From Acanthaster planci (taxonomy: Eukaryota > Echinodermata > Asteroidea > Valvatida > Acanthasteridae), in NCBI RefSeq assembly GCF_001949145.1, contig NW_019091377.1, positions 2,136,881 to 2,170,748 on the forward strand: DNA of 33,868 bases, in the 5' to 3' direction. Below are positions 10,570 through 20,677 of the stretch, piece by piece. The position numbers and the translations under genes are program-made. The number at the start of each line of letters is the position of its first letter. The first letter of the stretch is position 1. The notes under the pieces are model-generated. The model searched no databases. It was not told the origin of the DNA and was given only the letters and a program-made list of their open reading frames with translations.

Positions 10570-11183
10570 AAGCCCTGCCTGCTGGAGGGATCATTGGACA
10601 ATATCCAGCACGTTAGGTGTAGGTAAAGAGGATCCAGATGGAGATGGTGAGAGCCCGGTTGGAAAAGCAGGTCGTGGCACTGAGGGAGCAACAGGGCAAT
10701 GTCGACTAACAGCCTCACAATGCGAGGAAACCATGGCTGTCTCGGCCAGAACGGGGCGATGAGAAGAATTCGGCAATGTTCTTTCTTCATCTTTGACAGG
10801 ACCCTTGGTATCAGCAAAATGGGGGGAAAGGCTAGAGACCTTCCCATGAGATGCGCAGAGCATCGGTCGCCCCAAGCCTGAGGATGCTGAAACCTGGTGC
10901 AGAATGTTGGGAGTTGAGCTTTCAGATGAGAAGCAAAAAGGTCTATGGGAACCAATGGGAACTTGAAAAAGCGGCGCGGACGGTAGCCTGAACTCCACTG
11001 CTTGGCTTTAGCCAGTTTATCCATAGCATCTATGCAAGAGTGGTTAAGGAGAAACTCCTGGAAGAGAGGAGAAGATGACAACCCTCCCGGCAAACGACGC
11101 TTGAATGAAGGGTGCCCCCCGTCGTCCGTAGGTAATGGGGTAGGCAGCCCCAGAACAAGTATCATTTCTCGCTGTAAAATCAC
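10570..11183 (-). pseudogene. DIRS pol C-terminal part (after RNase H)
   Basis: An open minus-strand frame of up to 250 codons reads VPIDLFASHLKAQLPTFCTR, FQHPQAWGDRCS, LIPRVLSKMKKEHCRILLIA, PFWPRQPWFP and then LLVDIALLLP and LHLTCWILS. This is the conserved domain that follows RNase H in DIRS-like polyproteins, lying directly upstream of the recombinase gene with an overlap in another frame, as is normal for this family. The RNase H and reverse-transcriptase domains proper are not present in this copy. The frame upstream (11044-11349) shows no recognised motif. Confidence 0.8.
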
Positions 11184-11354
11184 TGTACAAGTGCAACTTT
11201 GCTAGAGTTGGTAAAATCAGGTAACCGATCTTGGCACCACGAACAATAACGAAATCTAACTTAAGGGTACTGGACGTGGGTTGTGGGTGCTGATCAAAAG
11301 AAAAAGCCCTTGAATCAGCGACAAGTAAATGGTGAATTTGACTATGCATTGATC

Positions 11355-11372
11355 AGGTCTGGGTCACCAATT
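11355..11372 (-). other. Primer-binding-site-like sequence
   Basis: Directly inside the 5' LTR the minus strand reads AAATTGGTGACCCAGACCTG. TTGGTGACCC at this position is common in animal gypsy elements, where a tRNA primes minus-strand synthesis. The tRNA was not identified. Confidence 0.6.
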
Positions 11373-11870
11373 TGTAGTCAAACTACTTTTAAATAGCCTA
11401 GCCTTAAACCATGTTTGTATCCCCTGAGGGCTTCTTTGCCCAGAAAAGGGAAGGTTAAAATTTTGGCAGACTTATGCCGAAAGCAACATGAAAACAAATG
11501 AAAAAAATAAAAAGATCCACCTGGGATTCTTTGCAGTTCCGCGGGCTTTCTTTATGAAATCAATTAAAATCAATAATTATTAAGAAGATAAAAGTCACTG
11601 CACTGATAGTCCACATCTCCGTGGCTTACCTTAGGCTGTATACTACTGCTAAATGGACCACCATGGTGACGTGACAATATCAGCATACTGTGGATACATG
11701 CTGGAGAGTGAAGCAACTGACAACCACCATGTCCGAAGTCAGTGAGGACAACGAGAGAGTGTGAGAGTGATGCAGGCTGCGCTGCATTTATTTGCTAGTG
11801 CATCTGGAAAGAATTTGTATGCAAATGATCTGCGGCTTGGTGGAGTCGCTCCATGAATGGGGTCTCCACA
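11373..11870 (-). repeat. Gypsy 5' LTR
   Basis: 498-bp partner of 4979-5485, beginning TGTAG and ending CCACA on the plus strand. It has several dozen substitutions and short indels relative to the other LTR, so the insertion is old. It ends exactly where the interrupted DIRS RNase H resumes. Confidence 0.9.
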
Positions 11871-12480
11871 CTTCCTTTATCAACCTGCCAGGTCTTAGGG
11901 ACAGGATGGCTCAGTTATTGGAATGTGACTTCAACATTCTGGAACCCCAGGCAACCCTCAGTGCGATATGTCACTTTTGCACAACTGTCAAAGGCAAACA
12001 TGTCCTGATTCAATCACACAACTCATCAGTGATTATATACATAAATCACCAAGGAGGCATGCACTCTCCACACCTCGGTCTCCTGACAAACAGATATTTC
12101 TGTGGGCATTTGACTATGTGGTCAACCTGAAGGCAACCCATATTCCAGAAGCCAGTGACTCCATTGCAGACATTTGCTCTTGGGGAAGGATCCAATCAAC
12201 AGAGTGGATTGAGTACCGCAATGTGGCTGAGTCAATCTTAAAGGTACTTGACAATTGACATGTTAACCTCTTTACCTCAGCAAAGAATAGTCAGCTGTCA
12301 GTGTTCTGCACCAGGTTCCCTCACTCAAAGACCTGCTTGACAGATGCCCTCCATATCAGCTGGGAAGGGTTACCCTTCGTTATCCCTAATCCCAGCGGTT
12401 TTGTCAAGATCGAGCAGGAGCATTGCCATGTTTTTCTCACCACCCTGCTCTGGCCTCAGTTCTCTGATTGACCAGGCTGA
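11871..12480 (+). pseudogene. DIRS RNase H and following domain, right part of split element
   Basis: Immediately after the gypsy LTR the plus strand continues the RNase H begun before 4978: SFINLPGLRD, then the inner block GKHVLIQSHNSSVIIYINHQ followed by GGMHSPHLGLL, then LKATHIPEASDSIADICS, where canonical DIRS sequences have RATHVPG..N..AD..SR. From 12258 the linked domain reads VNLFTSAKNSQLSVFCTRFP, DALHISWEGLPF and EHCHVFLTTLLWPQFSD. At least one frameshift (near 12115) and several stops are present. The first RNase H Asp block lies in the left part, so the gypsy insertion split the domain. Confidence 0.85.
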
Positions 12481-12519
12481 TATAAATCTACACCTGTAGA
12501 ATACAAATTTTTACGTTAT

Positions 12520-13440
12520 GGTGTAAAGAACAAGGTGGGGCTCCAACTGAGGCACCTATAACCGCAATGGCCGACCATTTTGTACCTATTTAACTCGAGA
12601 CTGCAGCAACTACTGGCCTGGCATCATAGTTGCCTGCAGTGGTTTTCCCTGAGGGGCCCTTTCCCTTGGATAATACCACTCTCAGGCACCTCCTTCATGG
12701 TATGTTCATCGAGCGCTCCCCCATTGAGGCAGCTCATTCCCTGTTGGGACCTGCCCCTTGCCTTGAGCTCCTTACAGGTCAGCCCTCCAAGCCTTTGAAC
12801 AAGACCTTATTACACTCTTCAGTGAAGCTGGCTTTTGTGCTTGCAGTAAGCACCTCACGCCGAGGCAGCAGACTGTGAATGTTATCTATCACAGACAACC
12901 ACATCAGATGGGAGCCCCACAGTGTGTGCTTCTTCCCAGCGCTGGGCCTCCTCACGAACATCCAGTTGGAATCATTCCACCCACAAAACCTCTTCGTTTT
13001 TGATATCGTAAAGCACTCTGATTCTCCTAGTGACAAGCTATGCTATCCTGTTTGAATTCTCAAATGGTGTTTGGCCAGGACTCAGAAACTGTAGGTTACA
13101 TCCTCTCAACTTTTTCATTACCTTGATAAACCTCATCGGCCAGAAAGCAAAGTGACTATGGCTAAATGGGTTTTCTCGGCCATCAAGTTTGTCAATCCAG
13201 AGTGGCCAACTTCTTCAGATGATAAAACCTTTCTGCCCTATCAGCTCATGACTGCAGGGTGGTATCTACCCCATGGGCATTCTTCAGTGGCATCCTAATA
13301 GAGGATATGTGCAGGGCAGCATGCTGCAAAATACTGTCAACATTCACCTTCTGCTGCCTGAGCAATGTCTTGCAAAGAGACTTCTCCCATGGCAAAACAA
13401 TCCTATCCTCTGCACTGAGACCTTGAGGACTTTCATCGAG
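12520..13440 (+). pseudogene. DIRS tyrosine recombinase (plus copy)
   Basis: The plus strand shows PFPLDNTTLRHLLHGMFIER, PCLELLTGQPSKPLNKT, KLAFVLAVSTSRRGSRL (first Arg box), a stop, then MLSITDNHIRWEPHS and SDKLCYPV, and finally the C-terminal box AHDCRVVSTPWAFFSGI followed by IEDMCRAACCKILSTFTF. The H-x-x-R pair is present (H-D-C-R), but at the position of the catalytic tyrosine the sequence reads F-C-C-L, so the nucleophile appears lost. Stops and frameshifts confirm decay. It is the same family as the minus copy at 9540-10530 but clearly divergent, so the two are different insertions. Confidence 0.85.
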
Positions 13441-14085
13441 GCAGGGCACCTTCAGATTTATCTGATGGCTTCCCTTCTCCTTTCATTGGGTCCTCAACAC
13501 TCCCGCACTGTCCTTAAGATGTTCTCGACATTAATCACTTTTTTTCTCACATTCAGTGTGTCTTCGCCAACCCTCCCATTTGAAGCAAGATATGGGATGG
13601 AGAGAACACCCCCCTCGCCTTCGTGTTGGTCATTGTTTGATCAGAATCTCAGGAATTCTTTACAGACTTCTGAGGGGATGTGTTAGGTAACAATAGTCTA
13701 GAGTGTGTATCGGGATTGGACAGGTAAGGGGGGTACCCCTCCATCCCATATCTTGCCTGGTATAAACCCTCCTCTAGAATACGGTGCTACTCTGCTAAAG
13801 TAGTGACTGTTTGGGTAGCATGAATGCAGAGGACTCCTCTCTTACAGTAGCGTGGGAGAGTCTGCTAGGGGAATATCTGCCCAGATAGCCAGCCCCCGCC
13901 CGTCCTCCCTACTTTGACTCAGACCTCAGACCTATAAAAAAGGACAAACATGGTACTAGAGGGCACACTACAATTGATTAAGTGTTTAGCGAACAGCAAA
14001 AGATATGAAAAGAAAGTTGCTAAAGTAGCGACTGTTTGGGTAGGTTTTCTGTAGCAGACTCTCCCACTCTGCTGTAGGGGAGGGA
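13441..14085 (+). mobile_element. 3' end of the plus-strand DIRS element
   Basis: This segment follows the recombinase and has no further coding motifs. It contains a direct repeat, GCTAAAGTAG(T/C)GACTGTTTGGGTAG, at 13795-13819 and 14016-14040. It also contains a perfect 16-bp inverted pair, GTGGGAGAGTCTGCTA at about 13852-13867 and its complement at about 14053-14068. Direct and inverted repeats of this kind are expected at DIRS ends, which carry inverted terminal repeats plus an internal complementary region; no match to the left end was established. The right boundary is approximate. Confidence 0.6.
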
Positions 14086-14645
14086 ATTAGTGCAAGATTG
14101 TTTATTACATGCATTTGAATTATCTTTCACTTAACTATGGCAGTTTGCCCAAAAAGTAACAATGCCACAGTACAATGTCAGCAGAGCATCAGTGGTTGTT
14201 GACACACTTGACTTGTTTGTCTTCAGTCAGATATTCTATTTACATGTTAATGGCTATTATAGTTTGTATCTATCAACATGTCAAAAATTCAGAGAAAAAT
14301 CAAAATCCTTTAAAGGTTTAATTTTTGCCCTCATGCCAGATTCCTTGCCTTAAAAATTTTGACATTTTAAGACTATTCAAAATATGATTATTATATATAC
14401 ACCAAAGATCATGAACATTACTAAATCTGCATATTGGGGAAATATCAGCTCTAGTTGGTTTCTGCATTCTTCTACAATTGTCTTTTCCCAGTTCCATCTC
14501 ACTTTGCTAGAATGCTTCATAAACATGTTTTCCTTTATCATGATGCAAAGCCTTGCATATAAAATTGCAGTCACATGTAGACAGTCTCCAATGAGCTGAA
14601 TGGAAAAGCAATTCTCTGTAAGTTAATTGTTCTTGTTAATTGCAG
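14086..14645. other. Host intron, end of the 11.4-kb intron
   Basis: AT-rich sequence without recognised genes or repeats. It ends in a splice acceptor with a T-rich tract (GTTAATTGCAG) at 14645. Confidence 0.5.
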
Positions 14646-14751
14646 GTAATAAAGGAGCAGGATTTAAGCCCCATGTTTGAGTTGACTGAGGAGCGACCAT
14701 CTCATTGGCCACCATTTGACCCTGGCCAATCAAGTATGGAAACTAGCTTTG
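14646..14751 (+). CDS. Host gene internal exon (106 bp)
   Basis: This exon is bounded by TTAATTGCAG and GTATGT, a strong donor. It opens in phase 0, continuing the exon at 3197, and closes in phase 1, matching the exon at 27447. It encodes 35 codons plus one base: VIKEQDLSPMFELTEERP, then SHWPPFDPGQ and SSMETSF. Good codon continuity, no stops and matching phases on both sides make it a real exon despite its transposon-rich surroundings. The linker composition (acidic, then W-P-P-F-D-P-G) does not match a domain I can name. Confidence 0.8.
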
Positions 14752-15529
14752 GTATGTCAAATATGACAGGGTTCGTCCATGTAGTAATTTTCCTTCAGAA
14801 AAGAATTGATGCAAAAATTCTCATACATTTATCCATCTTGCAATCAAGGTAATCATACTGGTTGTTAGTTTTGTATTCAAAGCTTCTGTTCTGTTAGCAT
14901 GACAGTGACAATGCTTTCTGGTGATAGTTTTGGAACCCATGGGAATTTAATGAAAATTTGTTTGCATAAGGCTTTTTAGGAGATTTGAATAAATCAAGCC
15001 AAATTATCCCTAATACAAACCGAAATGAATATTCCTTACAACTGAACTCTGAGGAAAATTTCCATCTCGGCAGAATTGAAGTAAGAAAATGAATCATAAG
15101 GTTAGAAAGTGTTGTCCTTCCGCTGGGATAGTTACTCTATAGGAGTATACACTGCCAATTGGGCTCCTATCCCGTTTCCAGACAACAGCCCAAAAAATGT
15201 GAAAAGTAAAGAAGACTACTTTGTTGAGCTAAACTTCTTGGTCGAGGCCTTGCAGTCATCAGTCTTGACAACCGAACTTGTTGAGTGGGTGATGGCGACT
15301 GCCTTGCTCTGCACACAGATAAAACCATGAACAGCATGCTCTCCCCACACATGCACAAACACAAAAGGGACACTGCCGTTGAATGGGCCAGTTTTCTTTT
15401 GTTTAATATACTGGCCTAATCCAGGTAAGAACTATTTACAGGGGAAAAGCCAACCGACATCTGCTTGAGGCTTTTCTTGACCAAATTTTCAAGGGGATGC
15501 CATTCAACAGCATTTAGTCCCTTTGCAAG
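14752..15529. other. Start of 12.7-kb host intron
   Basis: AT-rich intronic sequence between the donor at 14752 and the first copy of the duplicated unit at about 15530. The short plus frame at 15109-15330 and its minus shadow show no recognisable motif. Confidence 0.5.
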
Positions 15530-16849
15530 GGTCAATCTTCATCAAAGTTGCCTCAAGCAAAGACCCTATGGCAAAGATGTGCTGCAAAGTATGACATCAT
15601 GATGATGTCATCACCTGATTTTTTATTGAATTTTTAGTATTTATTTTCCCCCATATGTTTTGTACACATTTTTAAACAGCCAGGTGGCCTAGACTTTTTC
15701 CGCTTCAGAAAGTGAAACTTGGTAAAAGCAAAGACCATCAGCATAGATTAATGTAGAAGTGTGACGTCACTTTGGCATCATAATTAGATTTTTTTATTGA
15801 ATTTTGAAGATTTAATTTCTCCCATTGACTTTGTACACATAAAATCCAATGACTTTACATACATTTTTGCTATAGGGCTTACGCAAGTCCATTGCACAAT
15901 CAGCTGACTTGTGCCATGATATCGGTCGACGTTATTGGTTGTCACACAGTCTTTGCATGATTTCTAGATCATTTGGCTAGAATTGTGAAAAATTGGTTTG
16001 TGAAAAAACATGGGTTCGATTGGGACGATATTTTTGGGGTCCGGAAAACTCAACCGTTTGCCAACTCGACTTCAGACACTCGAATGTTGAGAAAACTCGA
16101 CCATTGAGACAACTCAACCGTCCGTGCGTAAAAGGGAGAGACAAGTCGTCTGTTGGGACACTGTCCCATGTGTTTTCTTAGGTCCTCTTGGGACTTCCCG
16201 GACCTGGAATTACACCGAATGAGTTCTTAATGGATTTTGCTTGATCAGAGGATTCCAAGGTAATCCCATAAAAGCTGAACTGAGACCAAATTCATGCACT
16301 GGCACAAGAAATTGCAGAAGGAGTTGACACCGAATAGGCATGATTACAATGATCGTTAGCAAGGGTGCACTGAGCCCAACAGCTACACGTAGTGCGGCGG
16401 GCCGCTGGGTTTGGAAGCTGGATGGATGATGTGCTGGAACTGGTTCTGGTAGGCCATAGTATACATATTACAAAACATTCTCAACTTGCAAGTTTTTGTC
16501 CGCACTTTCTGCGCTCAGTCAGGCAGTGATGTCAGGGAATCAGAACTCACGTAAATTAGCTCTGAATTTGCACTGACATATCCCGAGAACCTTGAATGCT
16601 GCAAATGGCCTTTTTAAGATTTAGATTTGGTCACCTTATGTCCAAATGATGAAAAGGCATTAACAGTTGTTATGTAACTAGTGCTACGTGTTCAGCACAA
16701 TTGAGTGATCAATTACTCAATGCTTTTAGAATGATGGATTTTATTCAAAGGCATGTCAAATCAGTATGAAGCACAATACATGTATACTGTATATTTGCAA
16801 GTTTTACGATTACGCTGAACATATGTGTAGGTGCCATCAAATTGACTAA

Positions 16850-17092
16850 AGTCCTTCACGGTGCATACCATATTTCATAACTACGCCTCCAAGGACAAAT
16901 CATATTATTAGGGGTTCATGGAACATGTGTAAATATCCAAAAATTTATGAACTTTGAATGTAGTCCTGACTATAGTCTCTCACGGTCCATACTTTATTTC
17001 GTAACTATGCCCCCCCAGGACAAACCATGTTACAAAGGGTTCATGGTACATGTGTAAATATCCAAAAATTTTATGAAATTAGAATGTAGACC
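16850..17092 (+). repeat. 125-bp tandem duplication within unit A
   Basis: Two adjacent copies with period about 125 bp. GTTCATGG(A/T)ACATGTGTAA at 16914 recurs at 17039, preceded in both by CTCACGGT/TTCACGGT...CATA and ...GGACAAA. The copies differ by substitutions and a run of extra C in the second. Confidence 0.8.
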
Positions 17093-17404
17093 TATAGTTT
17101 TTTATACATGTTGATATGTACCGTAAGCTGATTACACGCAATAGTTGAACTTCCATATTTTACTTCTTACATGTACATATAGGTGTACTTTATACTACTG
17201 CTGGAGTGAAAGCTAGAGATAAATCTGTTCTCCATGTTAGCTCCAAGCAATGGAATTCAACGTCACGAGCCACAGGTACCAACGATAGAGGAAGCTGCTG
17301 TACGTACCACAATGCAAGGATATTAACAGGTGATGATGAAAAGGCCTACAGTTTCATACATATTGCCAGTTCTAATTTATGCAGTCATGATGTTATTTGT
17401 ACAA

Positions 17405-17438
17405 TGTATGTGTGTGTGTGCGTGTGTGGGGGGGGGTT
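17405..17438 (+). repeat. GT microsatellite with G tract
   Basis: Short alternating TG tract followed by nine or more G residues. It is a simple-sequence tract inside duplication unit A; a shorter G tract is found at the corresponding place in unit B (about 21873). Confidence 0.85.
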
Positions 17439-19049
17439 ACATCCATGTCCATGTACCACCATCATAAATGGTCGCCCCAGGCCATCAACATCCATGGGCC
17501 TGGTCCTCCACTTTAACATTCAGGTCCCCACGTACTCCCCCCAAAGTGTCAAAGTTTGTGTATACTACATTCAGGTTCCAATGTACTCCACATTTATGAA
17601 AACACAAGGTTTCTATGCCACTGAATATATGTGCACATGTATGCTGTAATTGCACGTGTTCAAGTTCTGACACACGTTTTCCCATGCATCAACACATGAA
17701 CTGCTGCACCTGTAATAAACATGTTTTGCCCTTGGCAATGATACAGATGTTTATCAGCACAGACATGAGGGCAGTCTTCACACAGTGGCCTCGGTATCAT
17801 TGATGGATAAGAGCAGTCGAAGCAGGATTGATCATGAGAACAGCTTCATCAATCTACTGGTCACCTGCTGGTAGCAAGACTGCAACCAACTGGAAAGGAG
17901 ATTTACTTGTGTATGTAAACTGCTAAAATTTAATGAAAAACAACTGCAGAAATTGTTCAAACTGGTTTCGGAAGACGAGTGCAAAGTTTTCAGCATTTAA
18001 AAGACCCTGATATTTTCAGTTGATCCCCATGTCATTGTCATTGAAATGTCTGGAAATCTTCATAATGGAACAGAAGTTGGCAGTTTTTATATCATACTTT
18101 TCAGAGAAATGTATGCCCTAAAACATGAGAGCAGATTTGTGCTTCATTTTTTCAAAACACTCAAATGTGCATATTTCATTGTTCCCCTAAAAGACAAAAC
18201 TATATTATTGCTGGTTCATAGTGTTTGATTATGTACATGTTGCTACCAGCTGAATATTTCAATTTCCTTATTTGTTTTTTATGTCTAGGCACCCTTCATG
18301 CTGTTGCTGAAGTGAAAGCCACATGTTTAGAATTCAACGTAACGTTCATATTAATCCACAGTGACACTTATTTTCCATACAGTCCAGCACATAAAGAAAG
18401 CGTTGTTAATACAAGGTCATATTTACAACATGAACAATTCTAATTCCCAATTCTTTGTACCTCTAGTTGCCCATCATCGGCAATAAAAAGTAGTATAATA
18501 AGATACATGTGTAATTTATAAAATCCTAGAAACCATGTTATGACAGTTCCCTTTATGATTCTTGTGGCTTATGGAAAGTAATAGACAGTGTACAAGTATA
18601 TCAGACCTACCAACAGCGTATAGCTGGCAGTACATAGAGCACTACTACATTTTAGGTGTGAGGAACTCAAGGATTGCTGTAAAAATACAAGAATATTTAT
18701 GAAAATATACGCAGATAAGTAGAGGGCATTTTGAACAACCTGCTACAAGGTTTGTAATCACAAATTTGCTCAATCGGAAGCCTCTACTTCCCATGGATTC
18801 ATGTTCTCTTAATTTAGTCTCATGGCTCGTTGTATTATCTCTTATGTATAGTAATAAGTTGCAAAGGCCTTAAATATCTTTCCCAAAAATACATGCACAT
18901 TTGCAGAACAAAATTTCCCCCAAACTGGTCCTTAATGTCTTCCTCAAAGTACATGTATATCTGTAGAACAAAATTTTCCCCGTAACAGACAATATAGGAA
19001 ACACCAATACTAAGTGATCTGCCATTTCATAATGTGTAAATGGACTTAC

Positions 19050-19103
19050 NNNNNNNNNNNNNNNNNNNNNNNNNNNNNNNNNNNNNNNNNNNNNNNNNNN
19101 NNN
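19050..19103. other. Assembly gap (54 Ns)
   Basis: Run of undetermined bases. The flanking sequence at 18880-18985 contains a twice-repeated word AGAACAAAATT(T)TCCCC, so the gap probably reflects repeat-related assembly difficulty. Confidence 0.98.
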
Positions 19104-19859
19104 CATGCAGCGTCCCTCGACCCATGCCAATCACTAATGATGTATGCACCAAGGCAAATAGATATAACAATGTTTCATACAATGTAACTATGTATAGTAG
19201 CAGCAAGTAGCAGTGCAGTAGCAGAAAGTGATGTTAAGGCAATGAGGCTCTGAAGCAGAGTGATCTGATTACTATGTTTCTGCCCGCTCCACAGGGTGGG
19301 GGGAATCACAAAAGCTTTTCATACCAGTGAACAAATGCAGGGCAGAAACAATACCCTGTTCAGATCACTATTGTCAGATGCTGGCCTGCACATGTATGGC
19401 TCTGTAGATATGCAAATGCGCTACTCAATACAAGAAAGTCACAGAGTGCACTACACAGTATTGTTGATAGCTGTTTTTACCATTTGCATTTGAAACAACT
19501 ATTCATGAAATCATTCATTGCCCATTATTCTTTAAAGTAGGCAAGGGAAACATACTGTGTTTGTTTCTGAAATCACAATCTAGGTCATCTTATTCCAAAC
19601 AGGTATTGAAGAGATGTTGATTTTTTGTTTCACGTACAAATTAAACGGAACTGAAGTCCAAAGTTTGTGGAGTTTGTTGTCAGTTAAATTTGTATGTGTA
19701 TTATGAAAAGAGTGTAGTGGGCCTTCACTTGATGGAAGTCAACATTGTGTATTAATTATGACAGTCATTAAGATAACTAGTGACGGAACTGTTACAGACG
19801 AAAATTGGCCCATGATAATGACATCATTTGAAGTCACATGATATCATGGTGTACTCTTT

Positions 19860-20215
19860 GAGGCCCTATATTTCCAAAAGTACATGTCCCAGCGGGTTGA
19901 AACTTAGCAGATACCTGGTAGGTTATGTGTGATAGATGAAAATTAACCTCATGGGATGATGATGTCATCAGTTTACAAGGAACGTGACATGATAGAAGCA
20001 TGCTTTAAAGCCCTATATCTCCAAAAGTACATGTCCCAGCTGGTTGAAACTTTGCAGATATCTAGAAGGGAATTCGTGACAGACAAAAATTTACCTCATG
20101 GGATTATGAGGTCATCAGTTGACAAGTCACATGACATTAAAGGTGCACTCCCTAAGACCGTATATCTCCTAAAATACATGTTCTATCTGGTTGAAACTTT
20201 GCAGATAACTTGAAA
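19860..20215 (+). repeat. Tandem array, period about 147 bp
   Basis: Three successive units start at about 19862, 20010 and 20157. Each has CC(C/G)TATAT(C/T)TCC, then AAGTACATGTCCCAG or a variant, then GGTTGAAACTT(T/A)GCAGATA, then GA(T/C)(A/G)..AAAATT, CTCATGGGAT and GTCATCAGTT. The open frame at 19956-20213 is a by-product of the repeat. A second array of the same family lies at 25255-25760 in unit B. Confidence 0.85.
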
Positions 20216-20330
20216 GAGAGGTGTTATATACAAAAAATGACTTGATGTGATGATGCCTTAGTTGTTCAAATGTACAAAAGAATGCAAAAAATCCCTCTGT
20301 TCTGTTGGCAAACAGACAGATGACCTCTCG

Positions 20331-20378
20331 TTTTTCTTCTTCTTCCTTTTTCTTCTTCTTCCTTATTCTTCTTCTGAC
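20331..20378 (+). repeat. TTC-rich pyrimidine tract
   Basis: Imperfect (TTC)n run, pyrimidine-only for most of its length, lying near the junction of duplication units A and B. Confidence 0.9.
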
Positions 20379-20497
20379 CTAAAACCACTTTGTTTTGTGC
20401 AAATTTTTTGTCGCCGCCACTTTAGTGCTTTTACGACTTTCGATCTTCATCAAACCTATACCAATGAAGAACCCTTATGCACAGATGGTCCTAGAAA

Positions 20498-20677
20498 CAT
20501 GACGTCATGATGACGTCATCACATAATTTATTATTGATTTTATCTTATTGACTTTGTTCACGTTTTCAAGGCACAATTTCGGATACTTTGCGATCCTCAA
20601 TCATCATCAAAGTTATAGCCAGCAAAGACCATGATGCAAAATCATTGCCTAAATAATGACGTCATGATGACGTCATC
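20498..20677. repeat. Paired TGACGTCA palindromes, two sets
   Basis: TGACGTCA occurs at 20500-20507 and 20511-20518, and again at 20657-20664 and 20668-20675, each pair separated by three bases (TGA). TGACGTCA is the consensus of cAMP-response/ATF sites, but here it belongs to a repeated unit, so a regulatory role is only a possibility. Related, more diverged copies lie at 15592-15613 and 26029-26051. Confidence 0.7.

Larger units (their letters stand above)
9440..11345 (-). mobile_element. DIRS-type retrotransposon fragment in place of gypsy gag-protease
   Basis: Between the gypsy RT start (about 9425) and the gypsy primer-binding site (about 11358), the minus strand carries the end of a DIRS-like pol frame followed by a tyrosine-recombinase gene, where gag and protease would be expected. 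The DIRS fragment is truncated on its 5' side, so no reverse-transcriptase core is visible. DIRS elements integrate by site-specific recombination without target duplication, and none is seen. Whether it inserted and gag was then deleted, or the gypsy element acquired it by recombination, cannot be decided. Confidence 0.75.
4979..11870 (-). mobile_element. Ty3/gypsy LTR retrotransposon (nested host of later insertions)
   Basis: A 6.9-kb minus-strand element bounded by direct LTRs (4979-5485 and 11373-11870) and flanked by a 4-bp target duplication CTTC (4975-4978 and 11871-11874). Next to the LTRs lie a purine-rich tract on the minus strand (5486-5501) and a TTGGTGACCC primer-binding-site-like sequence (about 11358-11371). 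The body carries pol in the order RT, RNase H, integrase (9420 down to 5655), interrupted by a solo LTR and a MITE. The region where gag and protease should lie is occupied by a DIRS fragment. The site of insertion is the RNase H of a plus-strand DIRS element. All genes are decayed. Confidence 0.9.
15530..20480 (+). repeat. Tandem duplication unit A (about 5 kb)
   Basis: Blocks of this unit recur in the same order in unit B: 15530-15900 with 20590-20960, 15900-16560 with 20960-21560, 17430-18330 with 21870-22640, 19485-19650 with 24725-24860, and 19850-20330 with 25255-25850. Similarity is patchy, with insertions private to each unit, so the duplication is old. Inside the unit a splice-acceptor-like junction followed by a related stretch recurs at 17183 and 18291 (and at 22620 in unit B), which suggests a shorter inner duplication of about 1.1 kb. 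No credible protein gene was found in it. Confidence 0.8.

Noticed and set aside
11002-11205. Plus-strand frame across the DIRS pol fragment
   Set aside because: Shadow of the minus-strand DIRS frame, which shows recognisable family motifs.
13246-13449. Minus-strand 67-codon frame
   Set aside because: Opposite strand of the plus DIRS recombinase C-terminal box, which is recognisable.
17183-17649. Possible exon and gene (VKARDKSVLHVSS...) behind an AG acceptor
   Set aside because: The related copies at 18291 and 22620 carry stops and a CTG expansion, the frame runs through a GT microsatellite, and no family was recognised. Kept only as a note on the duplication.
19956-20213. 85-codon plus frame with two similar halves
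   Set aside because: A by-product of the ~147-bp tandem array; related units elsewhere do not keep the frame.
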